From: Spodoptera frugiperda
Taxonomy: Eukaryota; Arthropoda; Insecta; Lepidoptera; Noctuidae
Direction of reading: 5' to 3'
Length of the DNA stretch: 64,000 bases
NCBI RefSeq assembly: GCF_023101765.2
Contig: NC_064213.1
Coordinates: forward strand, 10,602,001 to 10,666,000
A program made the position numbers and the translations under genes. The notes beneath the pieces are model-generated. The model ran no database searches. It saw only the letters and a list, made by a program, of their open reading frames with translations, and had not been told where the DNA came from. This document shows, piece after piece, positions 48,029 through 59,888 of the stretch. Positions within the stretch are counted from its first letter, which is position 1; each line of letters starts with the position of its first letter.

Positions 48029-49800
48029 TTACTTGCTCGTTAGTTTAGATCTTCGTCCATTAGCGGAACTAGGGTCCTCCAGGGCTGAACGTAGCCGTCG
48101 ATTTGGCGTTTTCAATCACATTTATTTTTGTGGCTCTAAAAATATTTTAAGAAAATGATCTTTATATAAATAATTTTAAAGTTGAGAATCATGTGAACGT
48201 GCTTTTCGAATCGTTGACGTCCAAATTATTGATGTAAAGAATTACTTATGAGACTTAGTTTAGGTAGTTACAAGGTGTAGGTACCTACGTGTTCGCATTT
48301 ATATACTACAAGTACTTATTCAGACATACGTAACGACGACGCGGAATGTTTATAATTTTATATCATTATACACCAAGTCCTGAACTCTTCCAAGAATGTC
48401 TCCCCAGTTGCTGTCCACGTTACTCCGTTCTCTGTTCAAGCATCGTGTGATTCGTGTTGGTGCTGCGTTGTCGTTACTGTAATTGTCCGTCGTGTAGCTG
48501 CTAGCTACTATACTACAGTGAAACCTCGTTAAGTGAGACCATCAAGGGACCTTCAAATTGGTATCACTTATAGAGGTATTCCACTAACCCAGTGTCTCAG
48601 ATAACCAGGTATAAATAAACATTTGTCTCATTTACAGAGGGTTCCATTAATGGAGGTGAACATACGGGGTTATTTCAGATAAAGAGGTGTAATTCTTAAA
48701 TAAAACAATGTGTTATGTGCACATTATAAATGAATAAAAATAAGTAAATCAACAAACAAAACGATGTTGTCTCAGTTACTGAGGTTTATGCATTAAAATT
48801 CACTTGCTGTCTCAGTTATAGAGGTAACTAAGATGATAAATCAAAAGAACGAATCCCAGATAAAGAGGTTTGTTTGTCCCAGTAATAGAGGTAATTCAGT
48901 GCCAATGGGTAGGGACCTCAGTATGAGTTCCATTTGTGGAGGTTTCTCACTTATCCAGGTCCCACTTAACCAAGTTTCACTGTATATGGGTACAACGAGT
49001 GCCAATTCAAGTATTCTTAGATGTAACCAACATTTTTAAGAAGTAGCACAAATTGTGGTGGGCTCCGAGGTCGTCTAGCTCACTAGCTGCCACGTGCGAA
49101 CGCTACTAACTTTATCGATACACCATTAGTTAGTAAACAGGAATAATATTTATTTAGGTATATTATGTATACCAAAGTAGATAAGTATGTAGGGCAGCTG
49201 AGCAGATACTTGATGTTAGTACCGTATCGGAGGATCAAAAGCTGTGATATATTGTTCATCCCACGCGACTACTACACACTATGTGCGACATCGCAGCGCA
49301 CGCCTGTGTGCTGCAGCCCTCGTTCATTTATAATCTGTGGTACTAACAAGTAGTCTCCTAATATTATGGTTGTTTTAAGTTTAAGTTAGCATTGATGTCC
49401 GTGCAACATTGTGTTGCCTGTTATTTGTTATATGTCTTAAGTTTTCAACGTTACTCAATTGTTTTATATTTTTATTGTTTTTGTATATTATTATTTACTT
49501 GTTTTATACTTGTACTTAGAAGTTTTTACAGATTACAAAAAACTATTAGGAACATAAATTATGTTCAAATGACGATATTACACGACGACCTTTGATCATT
49601 ATTTAGATACAATGTTCTCGAGATATGGGCACGAATAAACTTCCAAAATGGCTTCAAAGAATGCAGTCAGTCTACTAGCAGCCAGTTCGAGTCCCTGTAC
49701 TCAAACCGTGTGCTCGTCCCCCCACTGACCCCTGACACTACTTGACTGTGTCCTTCGTGAACGTAGGATAACTTTCAATAAAAACACATACCTGAAGTGC
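48029..49800 (+). other. Presumed 3' UTR of the kelch gene
   Basis: AT-rich sequence after the kelch stop. The clearest poly(A) signal is AATAAA at 49777-49782. Earlier AATAAA words at about 48614 and 48728 lie inside the MITE and could give shorter transcripts. No other gene is seen. Confidence 0.5.
48516..48982. mobile_element. Pogo/Tc1-like MITE with internal short repeats
   Basis: The terminal inverted repeats begin CAGTGAAACCTCGTTAAGTG at the left and CAGTGAAACTTGGTTAAGTG at the right (read inward), about 25 bp with few mismatches, and both ends are bordered by TA. Ends of the form CAGTGAAACCTCG are typical of pogo-group elements. The 467-bp interior is non-coding and contains about eleven degenerate copies of a TCTCAGTTATAGAGGT motif. 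Confidence 0.85.
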
Positions 49801-50838
49801 TGTGTCTACTTTCTAAGATTTGATACTTTCATGTCAAGGCAGCGCACGGACTGCAGGTTGGCCTGGCGCGAGTAATGAAAATTTAATTAGATTTTTAAGT
49901 ACAAAATATTATCAAATTTTAGAGTAATTAGCTCATTTATTGAAATGAGGATATTTCAATTAATTCCTTTAAAGTGGCCAGTCTCCAGCTTACCCAGTAC
50001 TGTACTGTGGTAGGTACTTCACTAACTCGTAGTCTGTACGTAGCCGCCCGAGTGCGGCCGCGCGTAGCGTTGTAAGACTGAGTAGTGTGTAGCGGTTACA
50101 TTGCGGTAGGTACTGTACTCATGTCTCTCACAATAATCACGTGACTAATGGAAGCCACGATCGTCCGGCCTTCTTCCAAACTCTATGAAATATTATGGTC
50201 AGCACTCGTTGGTTTAGACTGAATAAAAAAAATATGTAAACCATTCGGATCTCTGTCCTTTTACATATTCCGCGGCTGGCGAGCTTGAGACTAACCGCAG
50301 CGATCTGATTTCATGTGACAGCACTGAGATTGGTGGTGACCAAGATTCCTTACAAGTTTGTCCGGTACCACTACCGCGCTCCAGGTATGTGCGGCGACAT
50401 GAGGGACGAGAAAGGAGGAGCATGAGTTCACAATCCGATGTTCCTTCCCCCTCCTCCCCGCGCACACCGAGTCCGCAGCAGTTGTTCCGTCAAACCCTCG
50501 AATGTTGTCGAATAAATTGATGTAAACAATCTGTCTAGTTGTATGTGGACACAGAAACATTGTGGCGAAGCTACCTGCTCAATGTCTGCTGGGACCGGCA
50601 GACTGTTGTGAATACGCTGTGTTACCTGGCCAGGTCCCGTTCGAGTACAATATTCGAAATGTTAATAAATGTAGTTATGTCCATATCACTCTTTTATTTT
50701 AACCCTATCAATCTTAGTATATCTAACAGTAGTAGAAAACGTCGGATTCGTGTTGTCTAGCTTAATCCATCCGTGTACGAATTAAAGTGTATAACTTGTT
50801 TAGTTAGGATTGAAACGACACTACTTCAAGTAAGTCAC
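49801..50838. other. Intergenic stretch, no gene seen
   Basis: Lies between the 3' ends of the convergent kelch and dsRNA-binding genes. Small overlapping frames at 50214-50560 carry no family motif. Confidence 0.55.
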
Positions 50839-50844
50839 TTTATT
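50839..50844 (-). terminator. Poly(A) signal of the dsRNA-binding gene
   Basis: TTTATT on the plus strand, i.e. AATAAA on the minus strand, about 830 bp beyond the stop codon at 51672. The implied 3' UTR is 50835-51671. Confidence 0.5.
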
Positions 50845-51671
50845 CAGAAGGCTACAGTCATTACATTAAGAATACATAATATTACTACAGTAATACAATT
50901 GTGGCTAGAGGAATTACAACTGCAACAATAATATTAAACATACAAACGTATGAAATTGATGTCAAACATTACATTATGTCAATAAGTCTGAGTGAGAACT
51001 AAGAAACGGGAACAAATAAGAATGTTCATTACTACAATATAAATCGCACACAGTACTACAATATTAATCAACAATTTGGTAAGTTATGTTCATTTGCAAT
51101 ACTGATTTTTACTGAAAAAAATATTGGCAGCAAAATAAATGAATAATAATATATAACCACTTATCTCATACAGCTACATAATTGATTTATATAAGAAATG
51201 ATAGACATTCCTAGAGATTAATACAATTTCGTGAGGGTTTCCTCCCCATACACATTCAGCAGTATCAGTCCATTCGCACTCGTGCAGTGCTGTGTAGTGC
51301 CACGCTCGGCAACACTACCCGCGGCCAGCCTCTACGCACAATTGGATCAGTTTACTCGTGTCTTATACGTGTAATTGATTAATATTCAAGGTATAAATTG
51401 CTACAAATGTATGTTATGTACCGACTCAAATACACGGCGAGTCAAGCGGAGGAGGATGCATGATAATGGAATATCGATGCGACAAAGCAGTCGTACACTA
51501 TATGAAGAATGGATAATTATGTAGAGCTTTAGTAGAAAGTATTGCGTTTGCCGTCCTGTATGGATAGGTTCAAGAGATACTCGTCTAGTATGGCGGCGTG
51601 CGAGATGGTGGGCGCGGCGACGAGTGGCGGGGGCGCGGGGGCGCGGGGCGCGCGGCGTGCGGGGCGCGGCG

Positions 51672-54600
51672 CTACTGGCCCGGCGCCGGCGCCGCGTCCG
51701 GGTACACCACGCCGAACAGCGCCGCGCACGCCGCCTTGGCCGCCAACTTGCGCGCCTCCTTCTTGTTGGGGGCTGCAACACAATACTGGCACTCATCAAC
51801 CGTTCCCGGTTTCCTCGCCGGTATATCAAGACAGTCACGTACCTTTCCCGATGTACGTGTTGCCGTCGACGTCGACTCCCATGGTGAACAGCATGTTCTG
51901 CGGCCGGTCTCCCTCCACGGCCAGCTCGCGGTACTCCATGTGCGGCCGCATGTACGTGAGTAGCATGCAGGGATGCATCTCCACGGCGTTGGCTGGCAGC
52001 TCCTTCGGCTTTTTGCCCAGCGCCTCCTGCACGCTCTCCGCGCCCTGCGGGACATACTAATTAGTAATTGAGAAGCAACTTACACTCGTACATTACAAGT
52101 GAGTGCAGCGGTCGGTACGTACAGAGAGCACGGCGGGTTTGAGTTGTGGCACCTTGTGGCCCTCGTACTCCCACTCAGTGAACAGTTTGTGTAGCGCGAA
52201 GGACGCGAGCTGTATCATCGGCAACGCTTCCTCGTCCGTGCTGCAGTCACCACTGTTAGAACCTGCAACAATCATTCATATATTCCATTTCACATATTAC
52301 GAGGTACAACCAGTAACAAATAAATATTAAAGCACAAGTAGTACTGACCACTGTCACTATTGATGACCTTGTTCATCTTCTTGATGATGAGATCACGTAT
52401 GGCTTGCTCAGCGGCAGCGTTGCGCGCCATCAGCTTGTTGTCACCTGGCGATGGGAGTAAGTTTCGTAATCAATTACGGAGCTGCGGAAGACGGGATGCC
52501 GGGAAACATAGCAGGAGTCGGAACAGGATGGTTTTTAGCCAGTAAGAGAAACACTCGCCCTCGCCTCACTGAAGGCGGGAGAAGTCATTGGATGATTTTC
52601 CCCTCAAAAACAAAGTGTGGTAATGATTGCAAGGGGAAAGTAAAGCAATGTGTGTTGTTGTACTGCATGTTGCAGCATGGTGTGTATGTCGCATACCGTA
52701 TCCCTTGTAGTTGGTGCCGTCCACGGTGAGGTCGGCGCAGAAACTGTGCGTGTTGGGAGCCTTGTAGTACTGGTTGTTGGCGGACGGCTCCACTTTAAAT
52801 TGCTACAAATTGTAAACATACACATTAACACAAATTCTCACAAGATAGTAAGAAGTGATAAGTCCCCCCGTATGACTTTGCAGGTTAGTACTCACGCTGA
52901 CGCTGGCGACCTGCTCGGCGGGGAGGATCTCGTTGAGCACCATCAGCGCGTTCTTGGGCGTCAGCAGGCGACGCAGGCTCTCGTTCTGGCGACGTCGGCG
53001 CTCCTTATTACTCACTTTCTTCACTGTAATCAAATTATTTTTAAGCAAAATCAAGTCTCTCCTCTCTGTGTACATTTAGTATAGAAATAGTTGATGCATG
53101 CTCACCTCCTGGCAGTTTGCTCTTCATCCAGTGCGGTCGCGCAGGGGCCGCGTCATCAGTTTTGGGCGCCACTGGAGTGTCCGCCATGTTGACGTCCTCG
53201 TCTTTGGTCTGCTGATAGTTTATTACTTCAGTTAATGCAATGCACAGGGACATGAGCTGCTAGTGGCTCCTTGTGTCAAATCGTATAGTATGTTGAATTA
53301 ATGATGTATGAAACAAAAAAGTGGCGTGTCGCACTATCGTAATAAGAACATTATGTACCTCGCTCACTTGCACGGGCTGCAGGTTTTGGTGTTGTTGCGC
53401 CTTCCGCTGAGGCTGAGGTGACACGTACGTCTATCGACATAACATACAATAAAACTCCGGGCGTAGCTAATATAACAAGCTTGTCGAAATAACCCGTAAA
53501 CCACTAGATACTTTCAAAACAAATCACTTCACTCCTACAACCCAAAGCACTTCATTGTCAGGTCCTATCGCGAGTTGGAACATTAGTAGTGATGGACTCC
53601 CATAGCGTGTGGGATGCAGATACAATGCCGAGCACCTCGCACCAAAATCGCAGAAACAATATGATGCGTGTCTTAGTACTCACTGATGACTAGACTCTAG
53701 TGCACTTGCGCCGCCGCTTCCCGACGCCATCCGACCGCGGCCTGCCCGACACCACCCGGCGTCTTACAGCCACGTGGGGGATGCGTTCCACCATCCAAAT
53801 AAACTCACTCATTCATCCACTCAGAGCAAATGAAATGGAAGCAGCCAACGGCTGGTGAAAATGTTGTAAATGGAAATAGTATTTGAGATGCAATAAAGCA
53901 AAGAAATGTCATAGTTTAGAGTGCAGCAGTCATGTCTAGTCGCCTCACACACAGTGATGGTGGGCTCACATCACCCATCAACATCCATATTCCTATCATG
54001 TCTGTCACCCCACAAAATTGCAACCTCCTCTAACACCAGTCGGGGATCACATGGGTTTTCACATTTGGAATTGAAATAGTTACAATTTCAGAGGGTTGTC
54101 ACATGTTAGAAATCTGGAGCAGCTTATGTCTACTAAGTCCAGAGAATGCTGTATGGTTACGAATTGTATCATTCGTGACAATACTACTTTCTCAAACCAC
54201 AGAGCTATCCTCTGAGAGTCTCACGTCGACATCTGGCGAGCACGACAACGACACGTTGTAGTGCAGGCCGAGGTGGGACCAAACATCATAAGAGACAATA
54301 AGCAAGTGTTTACATTTGCATGCGTCTCATATGATGCTGGGTATAGACGTGCAGGACTTGAGCCCAGTCAGAGGGTAGCTAAAGACTTTATGTGGCCAGT
54401 CCCAGGGCTCTCGCGGCTCGCCAAAGCTCTGTGGTAACAGACATTATGATTTTTACAAATGTTTTTGAAGTTATTGTTGCTTCCAATATAATTATACTAC
54501 AGCAGTTCTCAATGAGAAATGTAAAACTACTTAAAATACTTTAATTAAACAACTTTACAGATATTATAATGCAGTGAACTTTATTCTAAGTACCTATTAT

Positions 54601-55481
54601 AAACAAACATTGTAGGCAAGTTACTGCCATCAAACATAAAACAAAACTAATACAGTCAGAGACAAAAGATATGTATTGAATTATATTCTGAAAGACAAAT
54701 AGTTATAATAGTTAGTTACCTCTGCAGCAGGAACAAACTGGCCCGGTGTGTTATAGCGGCCGGAGAATCTAGTGTTGTCTGCCAGTGACAAGAAGGTAAG
54801 GTTAATTAATACATGACATGTCTTCAACAGACTCTGTGGCAGCAGATTTATAATTTTCACTAAACATTCAAGTTAATGCTTATTTTAAAACAACTTAAAT
54901 TCTGGTAACTGGTCTACTTATCACATCCACAACAATACCTATAATGATCTTGGGACATTTATATGTATTTAACTATATTAGTGGTGAAGTGATGACAAAT
55001 AATTCTTAGTAAAACAGAGCCTGACTGACGGGTTCCTATCCTACAGTGGTTGATTTGTAAAATTACACTGTTTCATGACACTACAATGTGAATTGTTTGT
55101 TTGCCTTAGCTGCACTATTGCATACAAGATACAACTAGTTACTGAATCAAAGTTACATTTTACAATAATTGTGGTTTTGTTAAAACAATGAAATATGGTC
55201 GGTAGGTATCCGTAGCGGAACATACAAACATCGCGGCCATAATAATTAACTTCAGTGTATAAAGTAATCAATACTACTAGTACTGCGGCGCTGAAAAATC
55301 AATACCGCGCATGTTCTACTGCTAGTAGTTCCAGTCCTTCAGGTCATCATAATTAAGACATGAATGTATAACATTTAAAGTTTAGCCATGGTTTACACAA
55401 TGACTCAATCAGTAACCGTACCGGGCAGACCTAGCAGATAATTACAGATTTCAACTTACATTGTTTATTGTTGTAGGCCAT
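51672..55481 (-). CDS. Double-stranded-RNA-binding protein (two dsRBDs, ADAR/DIP1-like), complete
   Basis: Ten coding exons on the minus strand, 5' to 3': 55460-55481, 54720-54778, 53359-53430, 53106-53208, 52896-53023, 52697-52802, 52349-52444, 52123-52262, 51843-52044, 51672-51772. All phases agree and the product is 342 residues from MAYNNKQY to APAPGQ. Residues 1-85 are polar and probably disordered. A basic segment (KKVSNKERRRRQNESLRR) leads into dsRBD 1 (TPKNALMVLNE, then TVDGTNYKGYGDNKLMARNA). After an acidic linker comes dsRBD 2 (HPCMLLTYMRP, then VDVDGNTYIGKAPNKKEARK). In each, the conserved G-x-G/K followed by a Lys- and Ala-rich helix is the RNA-contacting end. No deaminase, RNase III or helicase domain follows, so it is a stand-alone binder like Drosophila DIP1 rather than ADAR itself. 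It is probably nuclear, given the basic cluster. The acceptor of exon 4 is ambiguous by one codon (CAGCAG). An N-terminal start further downstream (MADTPVAPK, ATG at 53187) is also possible. Confidence 0.88.
52478..52611 (+). mobile_element. Family A retroposon copy inside an intron
   Basis: CGGAGCTGCGGAAGACGGGA, GATGGTTTTTAGCCAGTAAG and TCATTGGATGATTTTCCCCTC plus a short A tail match the family A copies near 12 kb. It lies in the intron 52445-52696 of the dsRNA-binding gene, antisense to that gene. Confidence 0.85.
53431..54719 (-). other. Intron 2 of the dsRNA-binding gene
   Basis: A 1.3-kb intron between exons 2 and 3. ACCACAGAGCT at about 54198 and its inverse AGCTCTGTGGT at about 54434 could be termini of a 240-bp MITE, but the inverted match is only about 11 bp. 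Confidence 0.6.
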
Positions 55482-56757
55482 TTTAATGATTTGCTAAAAC
55501 TTATGTCGTCGAGCACTTGTTAAATATCTTTTAACTTTGTAGGAAAAGTAATTGCACTTTAGTGCAATTTATTTTGTTAATCAAACAGCAGCACAATTCA
55601 CAATAACAGAATAAATTTCACGAATCGTTATATTCTTTCTATGGTATTATAGTAACAAACATGCACTCAATCAACTAAAACGAATGTCAAAATTTACAAT
55701 TGTCACCACTGCCTGCTTACTAATCGGAAGTCGGAAAGAATGAATGAAATGAATGGCCGACACTTTATTTTTTCTTAGGAGTAAAATGAATTAAATGTGA
55801 AAAGAAAACTCTTAATTAAAAGTGGCCCATGGAAGAACCGAGAAGGAACCTAAAGAAACTTTTATTCAAAATGGTACGTAGGTACATTAATTCACCAAAC
55901 ACAATATTCAATAACCCAGGTAGAGTGGTGAACCATAGACAATGGAGAAAGTAGCTGTCTGTCGAATTTCGTCTGTCTGTCGTTGTCTTTTATCTACCTG
56001 TCAGTTAATCATTAGACGTTCAAGTAGTTTTTACTGCTTGTAAATTTATTTACAAAAGTTTTGGTTCAAGTGTATACTGGTGTTTTTACTTCCAATATTC
56101 TTAAGATCCTTTTAATGCATTCAGATCTTCACAAAAAGTGTACAAGTTGTCAGTTATCTGCGAAATGGTCGTGTTTATTATCGACACTGTAGTACGAGTT
56201 AAATGGCGTGGATGTTATGACCAGTAGCGAGCAGTGGTTGTTGATAGTTTTGTATGAAAATGTAATCTAATCCTGAACTGGCACTGGTAGTCGCTGTAAC
56301 ACGAAAAGATCGAGTAAATTTAAGAAAAAGGGTGAGTATTATTTTCTAATTAAAGTCCTATTTGCATTGGATGAGTGTGTAAACATATTAAAGTATTTAA
56401 AATATTGTCAGTGACACAGAAAGACCCAGTACAACGGTGATTGATAATATTAAATATTTACATAATGTGGAATCTTGTGTGTTTTAAAAGTGGGCTGCCA
56501 TGTTTACATAATTGATTAATGAAATCTACCACAAATAGGTTTTTGAAACAATGATCTGTCCGTGTGTATGTCAGACTGTGAGATATATTACAGAGCTAGA
56601 AGTACCTGCGCTAGGTTTTATCGATGTGTGACTATACTATGTTTGTATTGTAAGCTCAACAATACTTAGTTGGCATTCATTTTTCTCACCCATAACAATT
56701 TGTGTGTTCCAATGTTAAAACCGAGATATTATACATTTCAGTATAAATGAGTGAGTG
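55482..56757. promoter_or_regulatory. Shared upstream region of the dsRNA-binding gene and deltex, with a likely non-coding first exon of deltex
   Basis: The two start codons are divergent and about 1.28 kb apart. On the plus strand a donor-like AAAAAGG|GTGAGTATT at about 56331 followed by the acceptor ATACATTTCAG at about 56741 suggests a non-coding deltex exon ending near 56330 and an intron of about 410 bp. No TATA box or other core element is convincing. Whether the promoter is truly bidirectional is inference. Confidence 0.45.
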
Positions 56758-56758
56758 A
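56747..56758 (+). promoter_or_regulatory. Minimal upstream ORF overlapping the deltex start codon
   Basis: ATG AGT GAG TGA at 56747-56758 lies directly 5' of the deltex ATG (56758-56760); its stop shares the A of the main start (TGATG). It sits within the exon that starts after the acceptor at about 56741, so it would be in every transcript using that acceptor. Such an arrangement can force termination and reinitiation. Confidence 0.6.
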
Positions 56759-59676
56759 TGTCTGCGGTGCACTGTGTGGTGGTGTGGGAGTGGCAGTGCA
56801 GTGGGCAGTGGTTGGCGCACACGCCGGGCGTCACGCGCACGCTGGAGCGCGCACACGCCAAGAAACTCACACGAGTTGTACTGGCCGACGCTGACCCAGC
56901 ACTCCGGGGACACTATGTTAACCTCAGGACTCTGACGCAGTGTCTGGATACTCCAGGTATGATGTTATACTATTAACAGCCTATATTTTTGTTTTTCTAT
57001 CTTGCAATACATATTATAACAAGATACTATTGATACTTTTTTCCTTGGGTATTAGTAAAAAAAAGTGAAAATGTTGTTCTCATGATGTGTCCGTATTTAC
57101 TGAATGGAGATTAGAACATTGTGACTGTTGGATTACACATGGTTGGAAATTGCATCTCCATATCTTATGAGACTAACTAATTGATAATAATTGATGCTAA
57201 AAGTCCATAATATTGTTAAGTATACATTAGTATGTAGTTATAATGTAGATTTGTTGGTCCAGAGGGTGGGTCGGTGGAGTGTCGCGTGCGTCGCTCGTGC
57301 TACAGCGTGACGTCACCGGCGGGGCGCGGCCTGCGCTGGGAGTGGGCACGCTTCGTGTCCCCGCCACTCGGGGGGGAGCTCAACTACGAGCCACTGCCCA
57401 TGGAGGTACATTATTTTTTACCAATTGATAATTTTAATGTTGTTATTTTGAAAAAATATAAAGTATAATATGCAACACAGGTGCAATGTCTACTGGAAGA
57501 GTCGTGGTCGGGCGGTGGTGAGCCCGTGTCGTTCGACGGTTGGGTGGCGTCCGTGTCGCGTATGACGGCGCGCTGCGGGGGCGGAGGGAGCGCAGGGGGT
57601 GGCGCGGGGGGCGTGGCACTACTGCGGCGCGGCCCGCAGCCCCCGTACCCGCTGACCCGACCTGCGCCCCCGCACCCGCCCCCACCACCAGACCGACCGC
57701 CTCTAGAAGGTATTGCCACTGCCTCTAACTTAAATAAAACTTTAAAACACAAAAGCAAAAAATTTTATTTCAACTATTTGCAGTACATTAAATCAATAAA
57801 TAAAACATTACACACACTACCATGCATAGTGATCGCCGTCCGCGTATCCCTCAACAACACACTGGGTCCAGCGTCCACTCGGTGCAATCAGTGCAGTCTG
57901 TACAGTCAGTGCAGTCAGTCCATTCCCTCCAGTCCCTGCAGGCCAGTCAGTCGAGTCAGGCCTCCACCATCCCCCGGCAGGGGGCGCGTAGTGCCTCGCC
58001 ACGGGATCGCAAGCCTGGCTTAGCGCGACAGATACTGCATAACTTGAATATATTCAGTAAGCTTATCTGACTCATTACATTGCATTTATAGTGGTACCAA
58101 GTAGCGATGTATTGACCAAGATGTACACCCGCAGGCCACGGCAGCAAGCAGGCGGCGGACAGCAAGCCGCGGGCGGGCGCGGACGAGGCGCGCCACCCCG
58201 ACACGGACTGCAGCAGCACGCGCTCGGGCCGCAGACACAGCGTCGACACCGTGTCCACCTACCTCAGCCACGAGAGCAAGGAGAGTCTGCAGGTACGTGA
58301 CAAACCCACCTTCTGTGCTTTCAACAATTCCACTTACTGGCTATACATGGCGATTGTGTATTATTCTTATTGATCTCTTTTATTTTGTAATTTCATTGAA
58401 TTGTATGCATATGCAGCAGACATCAGTGGGCGAGCTGCTGAACTGCAGCGGGAGCAGCGACGATGTGTTCGAGGGGGGCGAGGCCTCGTTAGCCCCGCCC
58501 CCCGCCCCGCCCGCGCCCCCGCCCTCCGACATACCCACTTCCGATGGCAGCATCGTCGGTGAGTAAAACTGTGGACGAAAATATGTCCCTTCCTACTAGA
58601 TTTCTGCTGACTCTCTTAAGTCGGAAAGAAGGTCCCATGTATCATTCTTGTATATGCAATATTTCATTGATGTGCCTCGGTGGCGACTTAACACGGTACA
58701 TAAGAAATGGTTCGTGTGGTGTAGGAGTGGACGAGGCGTCGGCCGCGGTGTGTGTGTGGGTGCGGGCCGAGGCGTGTCCCCAGTGGGGGGCGCTGTGCCC
58801 CGCCTGCATGGCCCCGCTGGAGGGGGGCGGGGGCGCGGGGGGCGCGGGGCCGTGCGTGGCGCTGACGGGCTGCGGGCACATGCTGCACCTGGCCTGCCTC
58901 AACCGCCGCCTGGAGCGCCTGCGGGCCGCCGGCGCCGCGCTCTACATCGAGTGCCTCGTGTGCGGCCGCGTGTACGGCCGCGCCACGGGGGCGCAGCCCC
59001 CGGGCTCCATGTCGTGGACACTGCAGCCCACCGCGCTGCCGCAGCACCCGCCCTGCTCCTCCTCCATCCTCGTCACATACAAGTAAGTCGCTATGTCACA
59101 TCCGCTCGGTTGTTGTATATGATGTATACGCTCGCGCGGTGACACAACGTACATTGGCCGCAGCTTCCAGTCGGGCGTGCAAGGCCCGCAGCACCCGGTG
59201 CCGGGCGCGCCGTACTACGCGGTGGGCTTCCCGCGGTACACTCTGCTGCCGGACACTCCGCTCGGACGACAGGTACGTATCCAATTTAAACACAAAGTTT
59301 ATATGGTCGTTCCAAGGTTCGACATTCAACTGATATCATCAAAAACACACATCGTACAAAGTAAAGTCCTCCTGGAGCAGTAGCCACCCTATCAGTCTGC
59401 CGAACTGCTTGGAGCCGGCAGTGGTACGACAGAGAGATGTACGTGGTGTGTGTGCAGGTGCTGTCGGCGCTGCGCGTGGTGTGGGAGCGCGGGCTGTTGT
59501 TCGTTGTGGCGGCGTCCGTGACGACGGGGCGCGAGCACGTGGTGGCGTGGCGCGTGCGGCCGCCGCCGGGGTCTGCGCGCCAGTACGCGGGCGGCGCGCG
59601 ACCAGACAACGTGCTGCGCGCCGCGCTGGCCCGCCTGCACGCGCTGCTGCCGCCGCCGCCCGCGCCGCTGCTGTAG
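56758..59676 (+). CDS. Deltex, E3 ubiquitin ligase of the Notch pathway
   Basis: Nine coding exons: 56758-56956, 57263-57405, 57481-57709, about 57892-58056, 58135-58292, 58417-58558, 58725-59082, 59164-59272, 59458-59676 (stop TAG); about 573 residues. Residues 1-150 hold two WWE domains that in Deltex bind the Notch ankyrin repeats ([33 protein letters not shown]). A proline-rich segment ([12 protein letters not shown]) follows, then a Ser/Gln-rich linker and [17 protein letters not shown]. The RING has ligands C370, C373, C395, H397, H400, C403, C422, C425, with the [10 protein letters not shown] core. The C-terminal DTC domain is recognisable from [29 protein letters not shown] and [16 protein letters not shown]. 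The HHKTE and GHGYPD motifs found near the end of other Deltex proteins are absent. The 3' acceptor of exon 4 is uncertain: TCAG words at 57891, 57909 and 57918 are all in phase, whereas the stronger-looking acceptor at 57783 leads straight to a stop. Confidence 0.93.
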
Positions 59677-59861
59677 CCATAGGGACCAGGATGGACCCTA
59701 AGCCAGAGTCAGGTTCCCACGACCGATTTCCTCTCACTCCATAATTTGTAAAATACTTCAGAGAGTTGTATTATGACACATTATGAACGTCAGCTGCGGC
59801 ACGTACGGCGGTTAGTGCAATGGCAGTCGCCCGAACGTAATCGCCCGCCACAACATTAAGA

Positions 59862-59867
59862 AATAAA
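59862..59867 (+). terminator. Poly(A) signal of deltex
   Basis: AATAAA about 190 bp after the deltex stop and about 20 bp before the foldback element begins. Confidence 0.6.
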
Positions 59868-59888
59868 GGATACTACGTCATGCAGATA

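Noticed and set aside
51529..52060. Ala/Arg-rich frames on both strands over the dsRNA-binding exons
   Set aside because: Shadows of GC-rich coding exons; the spliced minus-strand reading gives recognisable dsRBDs in another frame.
54198..54440. Possible MITE with ACCACAGAGCT / AGCTCTGTGGT ends
   Set aside because: The inverted match is only about 11 bp and no clear target duplication was found.
58642..59740. Pro/Ala/Arg-rich frames antisense and out of frame over the deltex RING and DTC exons
   Set aside because: Shadows of GC-rich deltex coding sequence.
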